Assembly: GCA_947568835.1 (NCBI GenBank)
Contig: OX387604.1
Span: 24,395,076 to 24,459,075, forward strand
Reading direction: 5' to 3'
DNA length: 64,000 bases
Source: Protonemura montana
Lineage: Eukaryota; Arthropoda; Insecta; Plecoptera; Nemouridae
Part shown: positions 48,001-59,103 of the stretch, in pieces
Numbering within the stretch: the first letter of the stretch is position 1
Layout: the number at the start of each line of letters is the position of its first letter
The notes under the pieces: model-generated
Database searches by the model: none
Told to the model about the DNA's origin: nothing
What the model saw: the letters and a program-made list of their open reading frames with translations, nothing else
Made by a program: the position numbers and the translations under genes

Positions 48001-51000
48001 ATAAGATGCCATCGATTTCTTTTCTTCTACCAGTTCCGCATCTTCATGTTAGATCTGACCTGATGGGTATGCAATTTGATGTACGTTTCTGTATGGCGGT
48101 CACGGTGAAGCACAGGGGGGGATGTAATCGGTGCCAATTTGGGGGTTTGCGGTCTATGCAGTTGCCGGAGACGCTGGATTTACGCTCAGATTCACACATT
48201 AAACCATATGCTGAGTTGTAGGAGAAACGCGCGGCTTATTCACGATTCTGGCTACGTTCTTTGACTTGAATATTCAACGATCAAGTACAAGCAAAACTGT
48301 AAGAAAATCCATATTTGGCGCTATTCGACCAAGTCCCGTATAGTGCGAGATATCCATTGCCAAGCGAGAAAATTATTGACTGACTTTAATAGCATTGTTG
48401 GTGAAGTAAAAGTGGGCGTGCTGAGTACTGGAGTGTAACAACTAATAATGTACGTAAATAGTTATTAAGTATTATAAAGTATCGGCTGTGTAATTGACCG
48501 CCTTCGTAGCATTTAAAGATACATTGATATTTCAAAATTTCTTTCAACGTCGTGTGAAATCTAAAGTAGTTCATTCCTCCATAGCAATGGGTTATGACCC
48601 ACTTAACAAGGCCAATAACAGGCCAATGTTTCTTATTGGGTGTTTTATTAAGGTGTTGGCGTTTGCCTGTCATTTAAGCCAGGTCATAATTGGCCAAAAA
48701 AACACTCCCTGAAGTTGCTGTGAACGAAGGTTTCAACTTGTATTGAGTCGGTAACGTCTTACAAGCGGTCATCTTGCCTAGTTACCAGTATTACATTACT
48801 TTGCAGACCTCTTCGTCGACCACCACTACCAAAATGACGACGAGTGGACCAAAGTTCAATGGCAAGGATATCAGTGAGTTCGATGATATGGACATGGACC
48901 AGCTTCTGGCCCAACTTTCGGCTGAAGAAATAAGCATGCTTGCCAAAGAAGTAGATCCAGATGTAAGTACTGCCTACCACAAACTTTCTCGCCCATGAAG
49001 GGCCTAGGCGTGTTCTAATTCCATTAACTGTAGATGATTTCCTAACTAGGCATCTAAAACCAAATTTTGTGGACATAATGTGGACATAATCTAATAGTTT
49101 TTTCTATAATTTTAGGACAGTTTTTTGCCCCCATCTGAGAGGTGTAATTATGTTTGCGACAAGGAAGCGTCTGGACCTTTGAATCGCAAGAAGTTAATTG
49201 ACCATATCAACAAACAAGCAATGGAGACTCCAGATGTTGTTGAATTGAAACCTTATGTACCAGGCATTGTCCGAGGGAAGAAGGTAATTAATTGAGTCGT
49301 TACCAAGCTAATTTAGCACTTATATCTGTGTGCGCAGGTGGTCTGTGCATAGAAAACTTTATATGTGTTGCAATTTTTTAGTGGACACCACCTCCAGCCT
49401 CGGCTCTTGAGAAAGACGCAGAGGAGCAAATCGCCATTGATATGGGTGATGAGTATGAAACCGCATTGGCAGACGCTACTCAAGAAGAGATCATTGATCT
49501 TGCTGCCATACTTGGTTTCCATTCTATGATGAACCAGGACCAGTATCATGCTTCCTTGTTAAACAAAGGACAACCAATCGGTCTGGGTTGGGATGGAATC
49601 ACCAAAGCATCGAAACAAAAATTGTACCCAGTGGATCCGCCAAACATGACTGATCCTGACACAACAATACAGCAAGTTATAGATGATGATTTTAAATTGA
49701 TTGACCTCAACTGGAATAATCTGAAAGTAAGTTTATTTTAATGATGGATACCTTTTTGTGTGACTAGTTAGACCCAATTAGGCTGATACTTGGTTGGGAA
49801 ATTCCCAAGTAATAAGAGTTAACAATATTTTTAATACATTTTGATCTATTGGATAGTTTATTAAGTCACAGATAAATTAAACTGTTCAATAGGTAAAGTT
49901 TTAATATCCTAAGGAGAGGATATTATGAGCAGTAGTTGTGTTTTTGAGCAGTATTTGAGAGTGTAGGAAGGATCTGAGCATTTTAATCTTTTTTTAGCCA
50001 TATATAAGTGCCAAACAAGCAGTGATTCTGTGTCTTCTATACAAATATGAAATACTTTCAGGCTCTGTAGCCAAATTCGTACAGGAACTAAAGGATGTGA
50101 ACGATCCCGTAGTAGGGACCTTCTCTCTAGTCTAGAGACACACCGCTCCCACTACAAAGTAGTTGACCCCAAGACCTACTTGTAATAACAAAGTACAGTG
50201 CATAAATAGTGAAATTTTTTTCTTATTGAATTTCACACATAGGAGTTTAATGTCAATTAATGCCTGTTTTAGCCATTTCACTCTTGCTGATACATTTTGG
50301 CTTTTATTTTCAACTATCACTGCTCACAATGATCCAGACCCAACGAAGAGATTATGGGTGTTTATGGGTGCAGTACAAAACAAATATTTCTGAAAGGTCT
50401 CTTTGCAGGCTATCTTTGTTCATATAGGTTCACAAAGAATAACACATCCCATCGCTAAAATTTGCATGCTAGTCTTGGCTAGGCATCCATTTACGTAACT
50501 AATTAAGCTGTTGTAGAATTGGAATGTGACATTTCAAAAAGCTTGTTTTGCACTTTTTAATATTCATGAAGATGATATCTAGCAGGTCTTGCTGTCCTTC
50601 ATTTTACAAGTTGTGACTGAGTCAGAGTTCTGCTTCCATTCTCTTATTCACTTACTACTCAATTGCATATTGTGTATTTTTAGGAAATGTCCCCAACGTT
50701 ACACCCATAGATAACATTCATAAATCAATTGTGATCTAAATTATAAGCCATTGAATCCCTCTGATCCATTCTCAATTTCTTAATCTTTAGTTGATAGCTT
50801 TATCATATATTCTAGCAGATCTCAATTGTGGACAATTTTTTTTTTCACACATAAGCTATTTTTTTGAAATTGTGGGTTACAACAACACTCTTGGTTTTAA
50901 ATGAATAATTGGACTGTTCCCACATTTTTCAGTGGATCGTTGTGTTTATCCAATAGGTAAAATACATCTTAGTTAATTCAGAGTGGTTTGATCTTGAAAG

Positions 51001-54000
51001 GAAGCCAAAGTATTTCATAATAGAGAATAGTTTAAATTAAACTTGACCGTTGTCTCCTTGGTCTCGTTCTAAAGTATATTTTGTCTACAGAATGTATCAG
51101 ATGAGAAGTTTGGACAACTCTTTGATGCCCTACCTTCGAATACTCACCTGGAGACTTTAAGCTTGACTAATGTTGGCATGACGGATACAACAGCTCTGAA
51201 GCTAGTTGCTGCGATTGAGAAGAACAATACATTGCGAGTAATCAAGTGAGTTCATTTCTGCCAGGATAACAAAAATCATAGCAATGTTGGAAAAAATAAC
51301 TTTTCGTGATCGTCGACTTTTTTTTGTATTTTGTTGTGATGATCGAAAGTACAGGGATACGTGATATGGACCCTGGAAATCGCAACGTACTATCAGGACG
51401 TTCGGGACTTAACAGGATAGACTAGGCACATTTTTGGGGGTTTTCCTTGGGAACTAAAATCTTTAACAAATGAAAGAATGGTCAAATTTTATTATCTTCA
51501 CGGGAACTTATAAAGCTAGAGGTCTGTAGAATATTTAGAGCGAACTAGGGAATTGCTGGGTTATTTTGATTAACGAGATATTGGTGGCTACTAACATCGA
51601 GAATGAGATTTTCCAGATGAGTTCGTAAATTAGGTATTTTTTGTGACATTGATTTACCAGAGTGTGGCAGGTAGTGTTCTAGACAAATTTAAAGTTGAAG
51701 GGCCTTAATTATATACCTTAATTATCAAGTTTCTACAAAAATTGACAGGCGTAATTTGTTGCCTAAATGCCGTGGCAAACTTGTAGCTGTATTAAAAATT
51801 GTTAACATCTGAACTGTATTGATGTGGTTATCTACAGATGCTGGCCTGCCTGATGAACAGCACTGGTTTCCAAGTGTCTTGGCACTCAAAGCACTCACCC
51901 AAAATCCAGCTTCTAGCAGTGACATCAAAATCAATAACACACTCATCTTGTTCTGTTGCCAGCGTGGAGACAAACTTTATAAGCCCGCTGGTGATCGTGA
52001 AACTGATCAAAGCGATGTTGGCTCACAACAGTGTGGAGGAGTTCCGTGCCTCCAACCAACGTTCCCAAGTGCTCGGGAATAAGATCGAGATGGAAATCAC
52101 CAGCCTAGTGGAGAAAAATCCCACGCTACTCAGATTGGGCTTGCATCTGGAATTCAATGATGCCAGGCACCGAATTGCCAATCACCTTCAATCCAACATT
52201 GATAGGAGTGAGTTACAGTTACAGTTATAGTTACAGTTACAGTTGAGTTACAGTTATTTCAGTTTCTCTGAGAATATCTTCGAGGCTTTTCACAGAGACG
52301 ATCGAAAGGAATCGAAAGATTTCTGTGCCGCCAGTTTTTAACGTTTTGGTCTTACGTAAGCAACTATTTTTGACATTTTAATTGAAAGCGTTAAATTGAT
52401 ATGGATGAACCCCAGTAATCTATTTTCTCTTCCAGCTGGGTGGTCTCCATACCTTTGATCTTTTCATATCCTAATTGAAATTTGTATTTGACAGGTGACA
52501 GTAATGTAAGACTGCCAGCTTCCAAATGAATTTTCTCATCAAACGGGCTTGTTCACAGATTGGTATAGGTATAATGTATTCGTGTTGCTTATGGTGTTTA
52601 CCGATGACTGAGGTTTCACTGTTTTGTGCCCCGACGTGCCCCGAAGTGCCCCGACTTAATGCGTCAATGGTTCGTTCTATGTTGTACTCGTTCAAGTTTA
52701 TTTCAGATCGACGGCTGATGTCTCAGCAATACTCTCATTTTCTACCCATTGATTGAGTACTTTGTTCTCTTCCAGTAGAATTCCTGGAACGTTCTGTCTC
52801 CTAGAGTTAAATCATGTCCTTGGTTTATTTGTTTGGGCATGAACCTGTAGGATGATTTGATACGATCGTTGAGTCCACTTTACGTCACCTTTTTTTTGTG
52901 TTTTGTCATTTTTGGTTCGGGATTTTTGCTTACCCTTTTGTCGTTGATGTTTTCCGAATTATAGCGAGGTCGTCAGAGTTGGAGGAACCATTAGCCGTTT
53001 GACCACCAAGGTTCGTTTGTAGAATGTTTCACCTGATGTGTAGATGTCCTATCCAATGCATATTCGTGGTGTTTCCTGATCTCTGACAACGTGTTGAAAC
53101 GATTGATAAACTATCCAAAGTTTCATACTGAAAAAGGCTAAAGGCCCAATCAACAATCAATTTTATTTGCATAATTTTAGGCTTAAAAACGTTTTCAAGA
53201 GAGCAGGTATTATTTGCTGCTTGCTGCATTTATTCACTATGTTTTCTCTGTCTTTACTCTCTTCTTTCTATCTTCCATCCTCTTCCCGCACCGTTTAGAC
53301 TGTCGAGTAAAAGCAAAGTTCGACATTGCGTTCGGAGTTGGAGCCAATTCATTTGAGATTGTATCAAGGAAATGATCTTGCGTACAATCTGACAAGAGTG
53401 CTGAGTGTGAGTAAGATCAAACGGCTGGCTCTGATTCTTCTAGCCAACTTGTGATTGCAGTGGACATATTTGATCAATTCCTCATCTTCATGGGATCACA
53501 CGTATTCTGCAATTCATTCTCTTTTCCTGGCGACCGCCTCGACACGAAACGAAGTGCCAGTCAAAGCACGTCGAAAAGCGTGGGCGTTGACTTGTGGGGG
53601 GAAAAAAGGAATGAATTGTAACTGTACTATTTGTTTGCCCCACCCATTGTTTGCATCTTGTGTGCTTTATATTGTGCACCTCCTGACCCTGGCCCTGACC
53701 TTTCAATACAATCAAAACCACAATACAACTTTTTGTTTGTTTCGTTATCTACAGTACGGAAAGATTTAACACTGCGGCTACAATTCCGATTCTTTAACAA
53801 CATTCGCAGGAAAAGTGTGATGAAGTAAAGCGGACAAGGTACCCGATACATGATGGCGATTGACGATCGACTCACCCGTAGGCTAATTACAACGCGATAT
53901 GCTTTTAACGCTAACCGAAAGAAATGGCACCACCAACGCATCTACTGCTAGCGTCTCACATGTTGGAGGATTTCTTTACGCTCGATTAAACATGCAAACC

Positions 54001-56985
54001 ACACTGTTGCCAGACTTGTGATTTGTGTGGAATATGATTTGAAATTAACCTGCTCTGTTTTTGTGTGTTCTTTTCAGTGCAAGTCTAATCTGCATTTTGT
54101 ATGAACTAACAGCCGTGTTGATTTATCAACCGTTCTAACTATTAACATTAATTTTAGGCTATAATCTTCTATCTAGATACCCTTTCGTGACTGCTGGTTT
54201 TATTTGTGTGCATTTTAAGACATTTTGGCTAAATAAATTCACCAGTTTTGCTAGCCTTGATATGGTGTTCTATTTCAACTTCAATGATTATGCTAACTAC
54301 TTTTAAGCTTGCTACTTTATCAGGGCTGCTCATAATATGGTTTTATCTTGAATGTGAAGATGGGCTAAATTAAACCATGACTATTTCAAATATAGTTTGT
54401 AGTTGGTGATAAAATGAAAAAGGACCTCCTAATTTATGTGTCTGATTATTACTTAAGAACTAGGATTTGCTGATAACTGAATATCTCATTCTCATTGGCA
54501 GCACGAGAGTGTGTGTGGAAGGGTTGGGAGGGGAGGGGGGGGGGGGGGGGGGGATAATAGCCAGTGCTGAGCTTATTATTTTGTCATTAACTATCAATTT
54601 TTAACAAATGAGTTCATGAGTTTGAATAGCATTGACCTTTCTTAACAATGACTTTTAATTTATGTCTTAGGTCAAAATATGAATTTTTGGCCACCCTTAT
54701 TCTATCAGACACAAAATGTTGAAACAGTCTTGAAGCTCATGCCAAATTTGTATATTGCCAAGGGGTGTTGGTGGGAGGGAGGGGGGGGGGGGGGGCTGAC
54801 TGTCGAGTCTGTGCCGACAGTGTGCTGTTTTGTTTGCGTGCATTTGTTTGTTTGTTGTTTGCATCTTGGTTGCAATGTGGCCGAGTCCAACCGACCAACC
54901 CGACCGACAACTGATGTGAGTTTTCCATTGCAGTCCGTCTGGCGCGGATGGCGGGTGCAAGCTCGTAATGCGATGATGTCTGTTTGATAGGTAGTACAAT
55001 CCATCCACTTGTAATTATACTAACTACTCCGTACTATTTTCTTAACTACTTGCTTGCCTACTGCACATTAACCTATAACTATCACTTGCGGGCAAACTAC
55101 GAGTTAGCGCTTTCATTTTCGTCTCTTAATCTGCCAAATTTTAAACGCGTGTTTTTCGAGCTGCTACATTTTGCTCACAATCTCTTTCTCTCTCTATTTC
55201 TTTATCTTGAAATTAACTAGTCGCATTTTCATTTTGTTTGTAGATGGAAATTGGGTTCTGTAAAGTAGAACATTTAACTGCTAGTAATGAGTAAAAGTTT
55301 AGAAACTAGCTAGTAGTTGTGGTGGTGTGGCATCAAATCCTAGGCAAGCTCCTTCATTTGTATTCCTGGTGAGAATAATGTTTAGTCTCAAACGTAGCCA
55401 AGAAAGCCATCAATTGTACACTCGATGGCTCGAATGATTAGTACAAATTCTTTATTTGCTATTATATTTGTAGGGTTTGCACTCTGTTCACGATTTTTTT
55501 GGAGGATTACTTCTACGTAGTTGACAGGCGTCTATATTGGACCTAGAATATTAAATGTTTTTATATTATTTTGCACAATATGATCATACATAGCCCTTAA
55601 ACTGCTAGTTGGTGTAAGCATTTAAACAAAACAAAAAATTTACCCTAATATATTACTATTATTTATTCCAAACTACATCAAATAGTTGGTGAGGTAGCCG
55701 CCAGAGTGCAGAGGCTAATTACTGACCTAATTTTCTAATCTGGTCAATATGATCTTAGTTCAAGAAATAATTAATTTCTCCCTTGGACAGTTCAATGAGA
55801 AAAATTGTTGCATTTAAAATCTTCCACTTGCCAGTTACATGTGATTTTCCATAGTAAAAAACTTGCATACAACTTGCTTGAAATTGCAAAGCCAACACCT
55901 AGACAGACATGTCAAGCCAAGCATTAGGCTTGCTAACCTTGGTTATTAATGGGAGTGGGGACAGTATGACCACTAGGGGTGCATCTGGTAGATATCGGTG
56001 TGTGCCTGCCACTGATCCTGATCCTCTACCAATCCTCTTACTGCACGTTGTGACCACAAGCCTCTTGTTTCTCATTCTGAGCATCCGACAAAGACAGATC
56101 TCTCCCTTCCTTGTCTTACCTGCAGCTACAGTCTGGCTTCTTATCTCCAAATAATACCTGCAGTGCAGATCTTCCAACTCTCTCAAAAAATCTGCTAGTG
56201 TTTTTTCATGATTATTATCAATACACTAAAGTAAACATGAAAAACAACAGCTTTTACTTTATTTTTAGTGGTGTTTAGTTTTAGTTTTTTGTTTTAGATT
56301 ATGTGTCTTATTCTTGTTGCTGGATACACACAATTAATGTATAGGAGAACATTTCCAACACATAATATTTACCTTTATTTATTAGTTAATTATATGTATA
56401 TATATATTTATACACATATATATAAATAGTCTTTTTTTTGTTATTATACACATAGAAAAACAGTTTTAGATGTATCAGGATGAGGGAGCGCAATCCGATT
56501 TGACTTTGAACTATTCACAGCCAAGTGTTTCATTCATGTCCCTCAAGCATACCCCATCACTGAGGGTGTCTTGTAAATTTGAAAGAATTGCTTCTTGCTT
56601 TTCAAAGTAGTTGATAATGAAAGCTATTGCAGCAGCTTCTTAGATCTGTATTAAACTGTTGAATTCTTTTCAACTGGATGATTGTAGGAAAAGCTGTAAA
56701 TAACTCTATTCCACTTGTCATTGCTCTCCCTTATATGGTTGCCCACATAAATAAGAGGCTAGCCCAGTTGAAATTGTGCTCGTTTTCCGATTGTGACTTT
56801 TCGGAGGTGCTATAGCCGGGTGTAGGGAAGTGGGGCAGAGATGGGCGTCTGTGGCCGACCGGCTTCATCACCAGACGGATTTTCTTGTTTCAGGCCGCCT
56901 CCGACGCACTGGCCGATTCTCACGGAACAACACCATCGGCTTCAGCAGCAGCTTCTTCAGTAGGTTAAGCTCTATCAAGAACTAA
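45098..56985 (+). CDS. tmod: Tropomodulin, actin pointed-end capping protein, alternative ends
   Basis: Tropomodulin caps the slow-growing end of actin filaments and binds tropomyosin, setting thin-filament length in muscle and membrane skeletons. Shared exons on plus are 48807-48962, 49116-49283, 49382-49726, 51091-51245 and 51963-52207, all in phase. A first exon at 45098-45172 (25 codons, donor GAG/GTAAAT) joins in phase 0 to the exon at 48807. A shorter form could start at ATG 48834. The N-terminal part has the tropomyosin and actin-binding helix LLAQLSAEEISMLAKEVDP. The middle has EEIIDLAAILGFHSMMNQ, and the C-terminal leucine-rich repeat domain includes RVINVETNFISP and EFRASNQRSQVLGNKIE. 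The last shared exon ends in phase 1. Possible last exons are 53755-53828, 54934-54968 and 56894-56985, each adding a short basic tail. The span given uses the last one, for a protein of about 410 aa. Which tails are used is not known. Confidence 0.93.
45711..45752. repeat. CCATTCC low-complexity repeat
   Basis: An irregular repeat of CCATTCC/CCCATTCC units of about 42 bases, in tropomodulin intron 1. A simple sequence with no coding meaning. Confidence 0.7.
46673..46705. repeat. (GTCGGC)n CpG-rich hexamer repeat
   Basis: About five units of GTCGGC in tropomodulin intron 1. The same hexamer recurs at 47519-47550, and similar text occurs in the CpG-rich patch near 44760. Because the unit length is a multiple of three and has no stop, it keeps frames open (poly-VG or RR runs). 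Confidence 0.8.
47060..47131. repeat. CTG/GCTGTT low-complexity tract
   Basis: Degenerate CTG, TTG and GCTGTC units of about 70 bases, in tropomodulin intron 1. The open frame through it (LLLLLLSAVSVAA-type) is a repeat by-product. Confidence 0.65.
47519..47550. repeat. (GGCGTC)n CpG-rich hexamer repeat
   Basis: About four to five units of GGCGTC, again in tropomodulin intron 1, the same motif family as at 46673-46705. It is embedded in a CpG-rich patch continuing to about 47580. Confidence 0.8.
49727..51090 (+). other. Tropomodulin intron 4, no internal feature recognised
   Basis: A 1.36-kb AT-rich intron between well-defined donor (AAA/GTAAGT) and acceptor (GTCTACAG) sites. I see no mobile element, RNA gene or alternative exon in it. 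Confidence 0.6.
52211..52256. repeat. GTTACA hexamer repeat abutting a splice donor
   Basis: Seven imperfect copies of GTTACA begin four bases after the tropomodulin exon/intron boundary at 52207/52208 (donor GTGAGT). Two internal GAGTTACAG units partly mimic the donor context. Confidence 0.75.
52257..53754. other. Tropomodulin downstream intron, unclassified content
   Basis: This interval holds short open frames in several directions without recognised motifs, including a minus-strand 74-codon frame at 52471-52695. A small 10-bp repeat (GTGCCCCGAC) occurs three times at about 52625-52655. A segment at 53298-53450 follows an acceptor-like TTTAG and stays open for about 25 codons; it could be another cassette or an old element. 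No firm call. Confidence 0.35.
53755..53828 (+). CDS. tmod: Candidate tropomodulin alternative last exon (tail 1)
   Basis: After the acceptor TTATCTACAG, two bases complete the split codon left by the exon ending at 52207. They give an Ile, followed by RKDLTLRLQFRFFNNIRRK and a stop at 53826-53828. The basic tail directly after the conserved NIDR of the leucine-rich domain is consistent with other tropomodulins, where a short Arg/Lys-rich end follows. An AATAAA at 54232-54237 could end this transcript. Inferred from phase and splice signals only. Confidence 0.45.
54232..54237 (+). terminator. Candidate polyadenylation signal after tail exon 1
   Basis: AATAAA on plus, about 400 bases after the stop codon of the first candidate tropomodulin tail exon. 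Use is inferred. Confidence 0.3.
54535..54553. repeat. Poly-G tract (19 G)
   Basis: An uninterrupted run of 19 G preceded by further G-rich text from 54519. It lies in the 3' region of tropomodulin and could form a quadruplex in DNA or, being on the coding strand, in the transcript. Its length may be affected by sequencing or assembly error. Confidence 0.9.
54781..54795. repeat. Poly-G tract (15 G)
   Basis: A second run of 15 G with flanking GGGAGGGA, about 230 bases after the first, also on the tropomodulin coding strand. Confidence 0.9.
54934..54968 (+). CDS. tmod: Candidate tropomodulin alternative last exon (tail 2)
   Basis: After the acceptor TTTTCCATTGCAG, the first two bases complete the split codon to Ile. 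The reading continues RLARMAGASS to a TAA at 54966-54968. The RLARMAG text resembles the VRKRRLADLTG end of vertebrate tropomodulins right after the same position. This supports it as a real tail, although it is very short. Splice signals are good. Transcript evidence is lacking. Confidence 0.45.
54969..56893. other. Tropomodulin 3' region, no other feature recognised
   Basis: AT-rich sequence between candidate tail exons. Opposed open frames at 55899-56186 (81 and 95 codons) have no recognised motif. A TA-rich microsatellite-like patch lies near 56395-56430. Confidence 0.4.
56894..56985 (+). CDS. tmod: Candidate tropomodulin alternative last exon (tail 3)
   Basis: This exon follows a strong acceptor (TTTCTTGTTTCAG). 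In the phase left by the exon at 51963-52207 it reads Ser, then RLRRTGRFSRNNTIGF and a Ser-rich end, to a TAA at 56983-56985. The exon is noticeably richer in G and C than its surroundings, as are the shared tropomodulin exons. A second frame is also open and reads an Ala/Ser-rich tail; a further small exon that changes phase could use it. AATAAA signals at 58235-58240 and 58469-58474 could end this transcript. Confidence 0.5.
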
Positions 56986-58971
56986 ATCAAGCCCCGTAAT
57001 GGTTCTTACTCCAATTAGTCCACTTAATTGCTGAATTTGTTCGACCTGAAAGCTGCTTTGCTATCGTATCAATGCCTTGTTTACCCATACCAGATATCTT
57101 ATTCTATATAACTCTAAGTATATCTTTAGATCTCTCTATCTTTCTTTCTCTCAAAGTGTTTGCAATATCTATTTTTGTCTGCAAACAGGTATTTTGTGCA
57201 ATTTAATTGCTTCTTGATTTTTAATTGCCAATGCACCCTTAGACTGCACTTTTTCTAGGAAATGGTTGGGCTAGAGCAACTTATAGTCATGCAGCTCGTA
57301 GCAATGTATTGTAGAGTTTTTTTGCAATTTAAAAAATATAATGCCTGGCAGGTTTTAGAGTAGGGAACAGTCTATGGAAGTTATTACTGAGAATCCATTT
57401 TTGATTTTATTGGATTTGCTTATAATCAATGAACCTAAAATTCATGCATGTGTTTTTATAATATATTTTATCATGGAATTATGGTAAAAGACAAGATAAC
57501 TTAAATATCAGTAGGTCGTACACAAATTGTGAGTCGGAAGCTAGAATTTTTAGAACTTCATATTTTGGTTTTTGAAGAATAATCACTGTGCTATGATGTT
57601 CGAAGCTGTGGACCCCTCGAGTTTGGATTGTAATTGCTTTGATTTCCTTGGTAAAGAAAACTGCAGGGAAAGTATTGTAATCATTGTAGAAGTTGCTGTT
57701 GCTTTTATTTCTCCATACCCCGACAGTAAAAACATGCTTTTATGTAGTAAGTCAAGTTAAACATACAATATAAGTAGCTGTTTTTCAGTAATTATTTATG
57801 GAGGCATTGTATCATATTTATTATTGAGAATAATTTACTTTTTGACACGTTACTCATTGAGTATTTGTGTTAGTAGTTTTATACTGGATCGAAGCATATT
57901 TTTATTTTTAAAAATTGTGATAACTTATTATTTTTGGGGCTGCAATGAAAACGAAAACAAGGTGTGTAATGTTTACATGTAGGTATTGAAGAATCTATAT
58001 AAATATAATATATATATATATAGTCAGGCAAAATTAACAATGTAAATATTGAATAGTTGGTCCTAAATGAACATAATGACGATAAGCATATGATGCTAGA
58101 GCCATTGTATTTTTTATAATAATGGCATCACTAATCCACCAAAGGTCATGTTCCTTTATCCACTTTTATTTAACAAACAATGCATTTAAACATTTGAGGT
58201 TTTATAAAATGTTGATCCGAAATTTAGGCTTCTGAATAAAAGAGTACTGGTATGCAAACTATATTGTCCTATTACTAAATTTTTTCAAATTTAAATTTAT
58301 TTTAGTGATTTAAATGAGAGTGTATCTGAAAGTATATCAACAACATATGTACTTTCCAATCCATAATGGACAACGGTATGTAATGAAATAGCTCTACTTA
58401 TTCTTTAAGCTACTTTAATCTTACAATCTCCACCTTTTCAGGTTTCTGTAAAATGATGTACTATTGAAAATAAAACAAACTTTGAAGAAATGCTTCTGAT
58501 ATTTTTTGCATGATTCGTGCGGTCCGGCCCAATATTATAGCATTGCGAAAATAAAAATAATTATCATGCAAACGTTTGGCAAAGCTGTAAGCACATGTTT
58601 GTAAAAGATAGGACATCTCATTGATAAACGGATAAACACAAAAGAATTCCACTGGCTTCGTGCTGCAGGTAAAGTGGTATTCTTGAGTACGTTGAAAGTT
58701 TTGCCGCTAGGTCGCAGTGGCGCCAAAGAAGTGTCCAGTCAAGTCCTCCGACTGCTCTTTTCAACTTCAAACTGAAGCTGCAGGAGCGAGCAAGCGGTTT
58801 GTAGCCAGCGGAGCAGGTCAGTCAGGCTTCTGCACCACTACCTGGTGCCTCGTCAGTCGGCGGAAGGACAAACAACCACACGATTGTACGGACTGCTCGC
58901 ATTTGTTCAGTTAAATTATTTCCAAAATTTGATATACATGTGTATAGAATAGTGGAATCAATTTCTTCAAT
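56986..58971 (+). other. Probable tropomodulin 3' UTR, then leader of the next gene
   Basis: No coding exon is recognised in the first 1.5 kb, which has candidate AATAAA signals at 58235-58240 and 58469-58474. From about 58700 the sequence becomes richer in G and C and leads without a clear break to the ATG at 58972. I read 58700-58971 as a likely promoter or 5' UTR of the fasciclin-like gene. A 65-codon open frame inside it (58717-58914) has no recognised motif. Confidence 0.4.
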
Positions 58972-59103
58972 ATGGGCTCCTCGTTTTTAAAACATAAAAC
59001 TTACCTTGTAGTGATTGTTTGTTTCGTGTTAATATCTGAAGCCAAAAAAAATACCAGTTACACCGTGGAGCAGAAAATTAGAGATGATTCAGATCTTTCG
59101 CAG
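58972..59103 (+). CDS. First coding exon of a fasciclin-1-like secreted adhesion protein (partial)
   Basis: The exon encodes 44 residues ending at CAG/GTAAGT, phase 0. It begins with a clear signal peptide: a Lys/His-bearing start, a hydrophobic core YLVVIVCFVLI (11-21) and a small-residue cleavage region SEA (22-24). The mature start contains TVEQKIRDDSDLSQ (31-44). From memory this resembles the start of the first FAS1 domain of insect fasciclin-1, where a KLRDDxxLSQFY segment opens the domain. Fasciclin-1 is a GPI-anchored neural cell adhesion protein with four FAS1 domains. The next exon, which should begin with FY or similar, is not visible in the remaining 4.9 kb. The exon call is strong. 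The family call rests on 14 residues. Confidence 0.6.

Noticed and set aside
53298-53370. Possible additional tropomodulin tail exon after TTTAG
   Set aside because: Phase fits and about 25 codons are open, but the acceptor is weaker and the tail lacks the basic character of the others. Kept only as a note in the intron entry.
58717-58914. 65-codon Cys-containing open frame considered as a further tropomodulin tail or small secreted protein
   Set aside because: No hydrophobic signal and no recognised fold. It lies directly upstream of the fasciclin-like start in what is more likely its leader. An acceptor-like CAG in phase exists but has a poor pyrimidine tract.
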